DNA from: Clostridia bacterium | GTDB lineage: Bacteria > Bacillota > Clostridia > Oscillospirales > CAG-272 | Direction of reading: 5' to 3' | Length of the DNA stretch: 47,706 nucleotides | Assembly: GCA_017451915.1 (NCBI GenBank) | Contig: JAFTNJ010000012.1 | Coordinates: 1 to 47,706 of the forward strand | Part shown: positions 36,101 through 43,045 of the stretch, in pieces | How positions within the stretch are numbered: the stretch's first letter is position 1 | Layout: each line of letters opens with the position of its first letter | Notes under the pieces: generated by a model | Database searches by the model: none | What the model was told of the DNA's origin: nothing | The model's input: the letters and a program-made list of their open reading frames with translations, nothing else | Made by a program: the position numbers and the translations under genes

Positions 36101-37081
36101 ATGACAAAAGATGTAAAGCTGGGTGCTGATATCGCGGCGCCTAAGAGAAGAAAAATCGCCTCCCTGGACCGTAAAAAGGCCCGTGCAGGATGGTTGTTCG
36201 TTCTTCCGTTTATCCTGGGATTCATCATTATTTATCTTCCCATGGTTTACGAGTCGCTTCTCCTGAGCTTCCACAAGGTAAGCATTGTGGGCGGCGACGC
36301 CGGTGGCTACACCACCACCTTCGTTGGCTGGGAAAACTACATGAACGCACTGTTCGTTGACCCTGATTTTGTCCAGACCCTGGTTTCGGGTCTGGGCCAG
36401 ATGGCCTTCGATATTCCCGCAATCCTGATCTTCTCTCTGTTCATGGCAGTTATGCTGAACCAGAAGATGGCAGGTAGAGCTGCATTCCGTGCAATCTTCT
36501 TCCTTCCCGTTATTCTTTCCACGGGTATTATGGAGAGCATTGCCGCCCAGGATATTTTGGGTGAGGAAATTGAGGAAGGCGGCGGTATTGATACCGGTAC
36601 CGAGGAAAATGCCTCCGAGCAGCTGGTTTCCAGTATGGACCTGGAGCGCTTGTTTGCCAACATGAAGGTTGGTACCGAGCTGGTTACCTACGTAACCACC
36701 GCAATTAACAACATTTACGACATTGTAAACCGTGCCGGCGTACAGCTGCTGATCTTCTTGGCAGCTCTGCAATCGATTTCTCCCGCCATTTATGAGGCCT
36801 GCAGAATCGACGGCGCAACCTCCTGGGAAACCTTCTGGAAGGTTACGTTCCCCATGATCAGCCCCATGATCCTGGTAAACGGTGTGTACACCATCATCGA
36901 CTCCTTTACCACCGAGAGTAATGAAGTCATGGTTTACATTTCCAACGTTTACTCCGAGGCTGACGGTGACGTTTTGAGCTCGGCAATGGCGTGGATCTAC
37001 TTCTTGATCGTAATTGCGATCGTTGCCATTATCGCTTCGGTAATGTCCGCGTTCGTCTTCTACTCAAGAAAGAATGACTAA
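36101..37081 (+). CDS. ABC sugar-type permease, UgpA-like (pair 2)
   Basis: A 326-residue permease. ARAGWLFVLPFILGFIIIYLPMVYESLLLSFHKVSIV is the first helix region and YEACRIDGATSWETFWKVTFPMISPM the EAA coupling loop. Between RAIFFLPVILSTG and LIFLAALQS it carries an acidic, glycine-rich segment (DILGEEIEEGGGIDTGTEENASEQ), somewhat longer than the usual external loop. It is a second, clearly different copy of the UgpA type in the same operon as the permease at 28342. A GGGGGG-type ribosome site lies 8-10 bases before the ATG. Confidence 0.92.
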   Translation: MTKDVKLGADIAAPKRRKIASLDRKKARAGWLFVLPFILGFIIIYLPMVYESLLLSFHKVSIVGGDAGGYTTTFVGWENYMNALFVDPDFVQTLVSGLGQMAFDIPAILIFSLFMAVMLNQKMAGRAAFRAIFFLPVILSTGIMESIAAQDILGEEIEEGGGIDTGTEENASEQLVSSMDLERLFANMKVGTELVTYVTTAINNIYDIVNRAGVQLLIFLAALQSISPAIYEACRIDGATSWETFWKVTFPMISPMILVNGVYTIIDSFTTESNEVMVYISNVYSEADGDVLSSAMAWIYFLIVIAIVAIIASVMSAFVFYSRKND

Positions 37082-37098
37082 GGAAGGAGGAGAAATAC

Positions 37099-38283
37099 AT
37101 GAATTCGCAAAACATTGATAACAAGCCGGCGGTAAAGCGCGAGACCAAAAACCGCATCCGTGTGGATTTTGACCGTACCCCGCTGAAAGAACGTCTTAAG
37201 GCAAAGTTCCTGTCCTTCTACTTCCTTACCAAGCTGGTTTACTGGATCTTCCGCTTGGTACTGATGGTAGGTATTTCCTACATCGTTATCTTCCCGTTTA
37301 TCACCAAGATCGCAGGTTCCTTCATGGCTCCTGAGGATTTTGTTGACGTAACGGTACAGTTGATTCCCAAAAACTTCTCTCTGGATATTTACCGGGCCGT
37401 TTTGACCGAGTTGAATTACTGGAGCGCGTTTGCTACTACCTTTACACTTTCGCTTTCCACCGCGCTGGTGCAAACCTTTATTTGCTGCTTGATCGCGTAC
37501 GGATTTGCAAAGTTTAAGTTCAAGGGCAGAAACCTCCTCTTCCTCTTGGTTATTCTTACCATGGTAATTCCTCACCAAACCCTGCAGCTTTCCATGTTCA
37601 TGGAGTTCCGTTACTTTGATCTTTTCGGAATCATCAAGCTGTTGAAGGGCGGCGGAATTGAGGTCTTTGGACACAACATTAAGAATCTGGGTGAGGGTGT
37701 TGCGGCATTCTTTGAAAAGCTGGACATCCTGCCGGATGAGATCAAGTGGGGCGCTTATAAGACCGCCCGCGGTATGACCAAGTATAAGGTACAAATGGAT
37801 ATTACCCAAGCGGGTATTAACCTGTGTAACACCTACTTCCCGTTGATCCTGTTGTCGCTGGGTGGCTTGGCGTTCAAGAACGGTTTGTACATTTTCATGC
37901 TTCGTCAGTTCTTCCGCGGCGTGCCGGACGAGTTGGAGGAATCCGCATACATGGACGGCTCCGGTGTTTTCCGCACCTTCGTTCAGATTATTCTTCCTCT
38001 GTCCATCCCCATGATGATCACCGTGTTCCTGTTCGCATTCTGCTGGCAGTGGACCGATGACTTCTACACCAACATGTTCTTCAGCTCTACTGAAGTAAAC
38101 CTGTTGACCAAGATCGTTGATATTCCCAACTCTTTGAAGACGGAATACGCAGGTCAGGCGCTGTACTACACGGCGATCCGTAACACCTGTGGTTTGATGA
38201 TCATTCTTCCCCTGGTGATTCTGTATATCTTCTGCCAGAACTTCCTGGTACAGGGTATCGAGCACTCGGGTATCGCAAACTAA
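37099..38283 (+). CDS. ABC sugar-type permease with large external insertion (pair 2)
   Basis: A 394-residue UgpE-type permease, about 100 residues longer than usual (about 280-290). It has a 50-residue charged N-terminal extension. An insertion of about 65 residues (about 178-243, from KLLKGGGIEVFGHNIKNL to MDITQAGINLC) sits between FDLFGII and NTYFPLILL, a loop that normally lies on the outer face. The EAA loop is LEESAYMDGSGVFRTFVQIILPLSIPMM. The added loop may touch the oversized binding protein or the DUF5696-type protein. Last gene of the operon, with GGAGGAG upstream and a strong terminator after it. Confidence 0.9.
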   Translation: MNSQNIDNKPAVKRETKNRIRVDFDRTPLKERLKAKFLSFYFLTKLVYWIFRLVLMVGISYIVIFPFITKIAGSFMAPEDFVDVTVQLIPKNFSLDIYRAVLTELNYWSAFATTFTLSLSTALVQTFICCLIAYGFAKFKFKGRNLLFLLVILTMVIPHQTLQLSMFMEFRYFDLFGIIKLLKGGGIEVFGHNIKNLGEGVAAFFEKLDILPDEIKWGAYKTARGMTKYKVQMDITQAGINLCNTYFPLILLSLGGLAFKNGLYIFMLRQFFRGVPDELEESAYMDGSGVFRTFVQIILPLSIPMMITVFLFAFCWQWTDDFYTNMFFSSTEVNLLTKIVDIPNSLKTEYAGQALYYTAIRNTCGLMIILPLVILYIFCQNFLVQGIEHSGIAN

Positions 38284-38306
38284 TTGATTTGCGGCAAATA
38301 AAAAGG

Positions 38307-38338
38307 CCGGGCATCTTTCAAAGATGCCCGGTTTTTTT
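38307..38338 (+). terminator. Terminator of the uptake operon
   Basis: A perfect 11-bp stem CCGGGCATCTT / AAGATGCCCGG (loop TCA) followed by TTTTTTT, 23 bases after the last stop codon. Confidence 0.95.
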
Positions 38339-38349
38339 GATTCACAGAA

Positions 38350-38390
38350 AAAACGCCCCCATCCCGCCATTCCGGCGGGGTGGGGGAGGG
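38350..38390 (-). terminator. GC-rich terminator of the ABC exporter operon / repeat
   Basis: A 13-bp stem CCCCCATCCCGCC (38356-38368) / GGCGGGGTGGGGG (38374-38386), with one GU pair. On the minus strand it is followed by CGTTTTTTCTG. The sequence also resembles short GC palindromic repeats found between genes in related genomes. Confidence 0.8.
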
Positions 38391-38396
38391 GTTGGC

Positions 38397-40115
38397 TTAT
38401 TGCGCTACGGTATAGAGGGAATAGAAGTATCCTTTTTTCTCGATCAACTCGTCAAAGCGTCCCGTTTCTACAATAGAGCCGTTCTTAAGGGTCAGGATCC
38501 CATCGTATTGCTTCAAAAGACCGGCGTCCAGAGAATGGGTTACCACAATGGCGGTAATGCCATCCAGATGGAGAATAGCGTCGGTGACCTGGTAGGCGGT
38601 TTGTGCATCCAGGGCAGCGGTGGCTTCGTCTACCAGGAGGACCCGGGAGCGTTTGAGCAGGCTGCGGGCAATGGAGATGCGTTGCTTTTCTCCTCCGGAC
38701 AGGCCGTTCCCGTTCTCACCGCACAGATAATTTTCGCCCTTTTCCTCAATCAGCTGTGACAGTCCCGAGAGACGAATGGCTTCATCGATCTGTTCCCGGG
38801 GGAATTCCCGGAACATGGTGATGTTTTCCTTGATGGTGGCGTTGAAAACGAAGACGTTTTGCTGAATGATGCTTTCAATTTCGTAAAGATTACTGCTGTT
38901 TATGCTTCGCAGCTCGGTATCATCGTAACAAATGGTTCCGTCATAATCAGGATAGGATGCCATTAATAGGTTCAGCATGGTGGATTTTCCACTGCCGGAA
39001 GCACCAACAATGGCATATTTTTTACCAAGAGCAAATGTGCAGTTGATGTTTTTAAGAACTTGCTTTTCGGTCTCATAGCCAAAAGACAGATCCTTTATCA
39101 CAATACCGCGCTCAATCCCGTGGACTTCGGTTTTGCTTTCTTCTCGGATATTGGTATTGAGGGCTTTTGCTATTTTTTCAATCAACGCCTTTGCCGCTTT
39201 TCGCTCCGCAATGCAAGTGGGGATCGTGCCAATCGGGCTGAGTACGTAATTCATTAACTGTACAAAAATCATTGTGATACCCGCGGTTATTCCATTTCCG
39301 GACATTACAAGATACGCACCAAAGAGGAACACACCCAGCTGCGCCGTAATTCCCGCGACCAAACCAAACATCTGAACAAGAATATGCATTTTTTGCTTTC
39401 TGCATTGCGCTTTTGCAAGCTCTTGTACGTTTTCTTTGAAAATACGAATCATCTGCGCCTCGGCCTGAAAGGATTTGATTACAGAAAAGCCTCCCAAGCT
39501 GTCTCTCAACGTGGAGGTGTATGCTTCGTTTCTGTCCGAGACCTTCTTTTCTTCTGCCGCAACCCTGTTGCCCGTCAGAATGGAGGCGATCAGAGGAAGC
39601 AAGGAAAGACCGATTGCGATCAACGTAAGCAGGGGACTGTACCATATCATCAGAATTACGGCACCGAGGAAGGTAAGCAAGCTCTCAAGCATGGAGAAGG
39701 TGTTCCGCAAATACCCCTGCTCAATGGCCTGAATATCATTTGTAAGTGCAGAGATGTAGGTTGAGGAATTTTCACCGGAAAAGGCGGATATGTTTTTCTT
39801 TGTGAGTTCACCAAAAATGAATTCCTTATATTGCGATATTCCTCGGGTAATGAATGTTGGCTTGGAGTGGTAAGAGATCAAATTGGCAACGACGGCTCCC
39901 CCAATTAACCCCAAAGTAATAACGGTGAGTTGAAGCAGGGTGAACCCGGTATCATATCCGCCAATCAGATCCACCAACTGTTGTATTAACCAAGAAACGA
40001 GCAGCGCGCTGATTGCGCTGAGCAGCGTTTCACACAACGCAAAAATAAAATTTGCGATATTTCCTTTGTAAAACTGCCTTGTGTATGGACGAATATCGAT
40101 TTCTTTGTGTTTCAT
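38397..40115 (-). CDS. ABC exporter, fused membrane and ATPase domains
   Basis: A 572-residue type IV ABC half-transporter that should work as a dimer in the membrane. Six helices fill about residues 1-310, followed by the ATPase: Walker A GASGSGKST, signature LSGGEKQRISIARSLLKRSRVLLVDEATAALD (with Walker B), and the switch His in VVTHSLD. The ATG at 40115 has GGAGG ahead and overlaps the stop of the XRE-TPR regulator gene by four bases (ATGA). That coupling suggests the regulator controls or responds to the exported compound, perhaps a peptide or drug. The substrate cannot be read from the sequence. Confidence 0.93.
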   Translation of the reverse strand: MKHKEIDIRPYTRQFYKGNIANFIFALCETLLSAISALLVSWLIQQLVDLIGGYDTGFTLLQLTVITLGLIGGAVVANLISYHSKPTFITRGISQYKEFIFGELTKKNISAFSGENSSTYISALTNDIQAIEQGYLRNTFSMLESLLTFLGAVILMIWYSPLLTLIAIGLSLLPLIASILTGNRVAAEEKKVSDRNEAYTSTLRDSLGGFSVIKSFQAEAQMIRIFKENVQELAKAQCRKQKMHILVQMFGLVAGITAQLGVFLFGAYLVMSGNGITAGITMIFVQLMNYVLSPIGTIPTCIAERKAAKALIEKIAKALNTNIREESKTEVHGIERGIVIKDLSFGYETEKQVLKNINCTFALGKKYAIVGASGSGKSTMLNLLMASYPDYDGTICYDDTELRSINSSNLYEIESIIQQNVFVFNATIKENITMFREFPREQIDEAIRLSGLSQLIEEKGENYLCGENGNGLSGGEKQRISIARSLLKRSRVLLVDEATAALDAQTAYQVTDAILHLDGITAIVVTHSLDAGLLKQYDGILTLKNGSIVETGRFDELIEKKGYFYSLYTVAQ

Positions 40116-41224
40116 TTTGCACCTCCGCAGGATTCTTCTTGGGCGATCGTTTCCCAAATACGCAATAGTTGCTCATTCCAATGTTCCTGTGTAAGCTGTT
40201 TGATTATCGCCGCGCTTGCAGATTCCCCGAGTTCATCGTACGTGGTGGCATTTTGATAATCACCAATGCAGAATTTTATATTTTCCATTTTAAAGGTGGG
40301 GGCAGAATCAAAAAGCATTGCCGCTTTGTAGGCACGTCTCATATATGGCTCCACCTTGTCGGTCTCCCCGAGAAGCAGGGAGAAATTTGCACAATCGCAA
40401 TAACAGGGGGCAATCATTTTATCGACGATGCAAGACGCGCTTGGATCTATTTTCATACGTTCAAGCAGATCTATCATCCAAAGAAGGGTCTCACGGGCGG
40501 AAAAATAATCCTTTTTCCTGCAAAAATAATTTACGTACGCGATCATGGTACGGAGAGAATCCGTTAGAATGGAGGAAAACGCATCTACCATAAACGGTAC
40601 GGCATCTTCCAAATCAAACCCCGTAACGTCTTTGTCCGTTAATGCATTGGCAATCAAAGCGTTGTGCACGCCGCTGACGTTATATTTTTTGAGAAGCTCA
40701 ATTGCTTTTTGTGTTTTGCCGAGGGTAATATAGCATTGGGCAATTGTGTTTTGAATGGACACTTCGCTGATTTTGGGATCGGAGTTTTGTGATAAAAGCA
40801 AAACAGACCGTTCCAAAAGATCAATACAGCGGTATAAATATTTCTCGTTTTTTAATTCGATGCCTGCAAGACCGTAAAGCACCCCCGAACGATATACAAT
40901 TTTGAAATCATTGGGATAACGTAGCAATGCTTTTTCTGCTTCCATGGTAGCTTCATCGTATTTTTTTTGCTGTTGCAAATCGAAGATTCTTTTTTCAAGA
41001 GCAGCCGCGCCACCGTTCAGCACTTCAAATCCCACGAGCGCGTCCAGGGAAACGCCAAACAAATCTGCCATTTGCGCGATCAGGGTTAGCTCCGGTGTGG
41101 CTACACCGCGCTCCCATTTTGAAACGGAAGCGAAGGTAACGCCCAGGGCTTCCGCTAACTGCTCCTGTGTCATGGAGCGTTCTTTTCGTAATTTACTTAT
41201 ATTTGAGGGAAGCGATAAATTCAT
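40112..41224 (-). CDS. XRE-family regulator with TPR-like helical domain
   Basis: A 370-residue protein. Residues 8-62 are a Cro/C1-type helix-turn-helix (ISKLRKERSMTQEQLAEALGVTFASVSKWERGVATPEL). The remainder is an all-helical, tetratricopeptide-like array (e.g. DEATMEAEKALLRYPNDFKIVYRSGVLYGLAG, TIAQCYITLGKTQKAIELLKKY). This build is shared by peptide-sensing RRNPP-type regulators and many clostridial relatives. It is first in a two-gene operon with the ABC exporter, coupled through an ATGA overlap. It probably represses or activates its own operon in response to a ligand; the ligand is unknown. A GGAGG site and an extended -10 promoter lie upstream. Confidence 0.88.
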   Translation of the reverse strand: MNLSLPSNISKLRKERSMTQEQLAEALGVTFASVSKWERGVATPELTLIAQMADLFGVSLDALVGFEVLNGGAAALEKRIFDLQQQKKYDEATMEAEKALLRYPNDFKIVYRSGVLYGLAGIELKNEKYLYRCIDLLERSVLLLSQNSDPKISEVSIQNTIAQCYITLGKTQKAIELLKKYNVSGVHNALIANALTDKDVTGFDLEDAVPFMVDAFSSILTDSLRTMIAYVNYFCRKKDYFSARETLLWMIDLLERMKIDPSASCIVDKMIAPCYCDCANFSLLLGETDKVEPYMRRAYKAAMLFDSAPTFKMENIKFCIGDYQNATTYDELGESASAAIIKQLTQEHWNEQLLRIWETIAQEESCGGAK

Positions 41225-41255
41225 GTTTGCACCTCCGTTTTTCTTTGCATTTATA

Positions 41256-41284
41256 ATTATATCATAAGGTTATGAATAAAGTAA
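41256..41284 (-). promoter_or_regulatory. Promoter of the XRE regulator-ABC exporter operon
   Basis: Minus-strand extended -10 TGA-TATAAT (-10 at 41256-41261) with a weak TTACTT (41279-41284) at 17-base spacing. A weak -35 with an extended -10 is often activator-dependent. Confidence 0.6.
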
Positions 41285-41515
41285 GGCATTATAGGTACAA
41301 ATGGTTTAGAAATATTTATACTACCGGTTTAGTTTGCCAGGGCATAAAAAAAGAAGCCGTCGTGGTTTTTCAACAACGGCTTCTTGTGCGGGGGCAAAGG
41401 TTTTTGCGGTTGAGAGTTGGAGCCGCACTTGACCGCGATCTACGGGGGACAATGCCATGCTTTTAAATAAAGCTGTGTTTTTAAACGGATTTTATCAACC
41501 AATCGTTTATATCTA
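41285..41515. other. Gene-free stretch with an orphan terminator
   Basis: No gene is seen. The stem AAGAAGCCGT (41351-41360) / ACGGCTTCTT (41376-41385) has an A-run on its left, so it works as a terminator for minus-strand transcripts, yet no minus-strand gene lies upstream of it. It may insulate the regulator promoter or be a relic of a lost gene. Confidence 0.5.
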
Positions 41516-41544
41516 TTGACATAAAAACTGTTATATAGTATAAT
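41516..41544 (+). promoter_or_regulatory. Promoter of leader peptide and GNAT gene
   Basis: Consensus TTGACA (41516-41521), 17-base spacer, consensus TATAAT (41539-41544). The strongest promoter in the window. Confidence 0.9.
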
Positions 41545-41580
41545 TGAGATGTCAAAACTTTGGAAAAGGAGGTGGACAAA

Positions 41581-41649
41581 ATGCAAAAGTATATTTCGAT
41601 GAAATCGCATAATATTTGTCCGCTTTCGATTCCACTCCAATTAGGATAA
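41581..41649 (+). CDS. 22-residue leader peptide upstream of the GNAT gene
   Basis: A small ORF (starts MQKYISMKSHN, ends PLQLG) with a near-perfect ribosome site AAGGAGG (41566-41572) 8 bases before its ATG, directly behind a consensus promoter. Such investment before so short a peptide points to a regulatory leader. A terminator follows 7 bases after its stop, ahead of the GNAT gene. Bases 41597-41607 (CGATGAAATCG), inside codons 6-9, can pair with 41661-41671 (CGATTTCGTCG), which is the left arm and loop of that terminator, with a single GU pair. That would be an antiterminator. Ribosome position on the leader could choose between the structures, as in antibiotic-resistance attenuators. 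Homologues were not checked. Confidence 0.7.
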   Translation: MQKYISMKSHNICPLSIPLQLG

Positions 41650-41655
41650 AATATT

Positions 41656-41686
41656 GACGCCGATTTCGTCGGCGCCATTTTTATTT
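41656..41686 (+). terminator. Attenuator terminator between leader peptide and GNAT gene
   Basis: Stem GACGCCGA (41656-41663) / TCGGCGCC (41669-41676), one mismatch, loop TTTCG, followed by ATTTTTATTTTATT. It lies between promoter and gene, so it must be bypassed for GNAT expression. Confidence 0.75.
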
Positions 41687-41703
41687 TATTGAGGAGAATT
41701 TTT

Positions 41704-42444
41704 ATGAAATCAACAGTACGTAACTATTCGAATGAAATGGAAGCCTTTTCAATCAACGCTCTTTATGAACGAACCGGTGTAAGCATACCTTCCCGCGAAA
41801 CTGTGATAACACAATCCAAAGGAACCGAGATTATCCGCATCATTCACAACGCGGGCAGAACATTTGTATCTACACAACAAAAGTACATTCCAATAATTCA
41901 AGAATATCTTCATACAAACGATATGATAGAAAAACTCTGTTCACCATCATTTTACCGTGAGATACTGGACTTGTTGGGTTACGATCCTTGTGAGTTTTTA
42001 TTAGAACCAAGTGAAGAATTTTTGCAGGAGATTCGCTATCACTGTGTTCACATGTTAGACTACGTTTGTACCAAAAATACTTTTGTTCCGCAACGTTCCG
42101 ATCAAATTGAATTGATCCGCCGCGGAGATGAGCGATTTCTTTTAGAGGACAGTTTTGACAGCACGATGTATTGTATAACCGATAACAACCGCATGGCGGG
42201 GTGCAGCTATTACAAACCCAATAAAGGTACGTTTGCAAACACCTGCTCTATGCAAGTGTTTACACGCCCCGAATATAGAGAGAATGGGTACGGAAAAACA
42301 ACCGCTTCTGCCGCTACACAAGCGGTTGTTAAAGAGAATCGGCTTGCTCTTTGGGCATGTCAAGTTGAGAATATTCCTTCTCGAAAGATCGCAGAGTCTT
42401 TGGGATATATATTGCTCGGCGGGGAGCTGCGTATAGTACAATAA
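41704..42444 (+). CDS. GNAT-family N-acetyltransferase
   Basis: A 246-residue protein whose C-terminal half is a GNAT domain. The acetyl-CoA-binding motif A is RPEYRENGYGKTTASAATQAVV (R-x-x-G-x-G type) and motif B is NIPSRKIAESLGY, both near the end. The N-terminal half (about 1-120) is unassigned and matches the longer GNAT_acetyltran group. These enzymes acetylate amines on small molecules or proteins; the target is unknown. GAGGAG precedes the ATG by 7 bases. Expression probably depends on the leader peptide and attenuator upstream, which fits a gene induced by a translation-affecting compound, but drug acetylation is only a guess. Confidence 0.85.
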   Translation: MKSTVRNYSNEMEAFSINALYERTGVSIPSRETVITQSKGTEIIRIIHNAGRTFVSTQQKYIPIIQEYLHTNDMIEKLCSPSFYREILDLLGYDPCEFLLEPSEEFLQEIRYHCVHMLDYVCTKNTFVPQRSDQIELIRRGDERFLLEDSFDSTMYCITDNNRMAGCSYYKPNKGTFANTCSMQVFTRPEYRENGYGKTTASAATQAVVKENRLALWACQVENIPSRKIAESLGYILLGGELRIVQ

Positions 42445-42511
42445 GCGTGCCTTTATAACACACCGTATGCGGTAGTTCGAATCGATACACAATGCCTTTG
42501 CATCTATGTCT

Positions 42512-42573
42512 CAGCAAATAAATCTTGCCGGTAGGGGCGACCTGCGGTCGCCACTACGGTGTAGCGGTTCGAA
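42512..42573. repeat. GTAGGGG palindromic repeat, copy 2 with shared flanks
   Basis: GTAGGGGCGACC-tg-cGGTCGCC-ACTAC (42531-42557). The flanks AGCAAATAAAT.TTGCCG on the left and GTGTAGCGGTTCGAA on the right recur at copy 3 (43939-44021), so the true repeat is longer than the palindrome. Confidence 0.65.
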
Positions 42574-42668
42574 TTTATTCACAGACCCGAAATGCATCTG
42601 CAAAATTCTGAAAACCTTTAGAGTTAAAGAAATGCACGAACGGTTTCGCTCCGTTTGCGCGAAGCGCA

Positions 42669-42877
42669 ACTTCATTGGGTGCAGCCCACATCATTGCGAA
42701 GCACATCATTTGCAACTTGTTGCAACATCGTTCATTTGTGCCGCGGGGCGGCAATGATGTTGACCTGACGGTCAAATGATGTTGCGTGTGCCACGCAAAT
42801 GATGTTAGTGCCTACAAGTTCGCAAAGCGAACTTGGGCACAAATGAAAAAATCCAAGTCTTTCGACTTGGATTTTTT
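42669..42877. repeat. Symmetric multi-hairpin array A (CATCATT / AATGATG linkers)
   Basis: A chain of short hairpins with different stems, separated by a conserved linker. In the left half the linker reads CATCATT (42689, 42703, and ACATCGTTCATT at 42725). In the right half it is the complement AATGATGTT (42753, 42776, 42799). Hairpins between them include TGGG-CCCA, TGCAAC-GTTGCA, GCCGC-GCGGC, TTGACC-GGTCAA and GCGTG-CACGC. Left and right linkers can pair in nested order, giving a branched tree-like fold. It ends with a terminator-like hairpin (42846-42877: 14-bp stem, A-run and T-run flanks, TTTC loop). Non-coding. Confidence 0.7.
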
Positions 42878-42883
42878 GTGATG

Positions 42884-42933
42884 TGTGTCCGATTTAGATG
42901 CAAAACCGTGTGTGTCCGATTTAGATGCACACC
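42884..42933. repeat. Two direct repeats GTGTGTCCGATTTAGATGCA
   Basis: The 20-bp sequence GTGTGTCCGATTTAGATGCA occurs twice in tandem (near 42884 and 42909) about 25 bases apart. Repeated subterminal sites of this length are typical of the ends of IS21-type elements, so this could be a relic end; no transposase is nearby. Confidence 0.45.
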
Positions 42934-43045
42934 GATTTTGAAGAGGGTAGACTAACCCCTTGGCGATGATGAGAGTTGCACTCTGCCGCTATCTTCCGGG
43001 GCGCAACGCCATGCTTGCAACGAGACCTATGTAACAAGAGATAAA
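42934..43045. other. Gene-free stretch before the XRE gene
   Basis: No gene or clear signal is seen. The sequence continues the accessory patch between array A and the minus-strand XRE gene. Confidence 0.3.

Noticed and set aside
36101-38283. Second permease pair as a separate operon
   Set aside because: Gaps to the upstream gene are 15 bases, and no promoter or terminator lies between 36085 and 36101.
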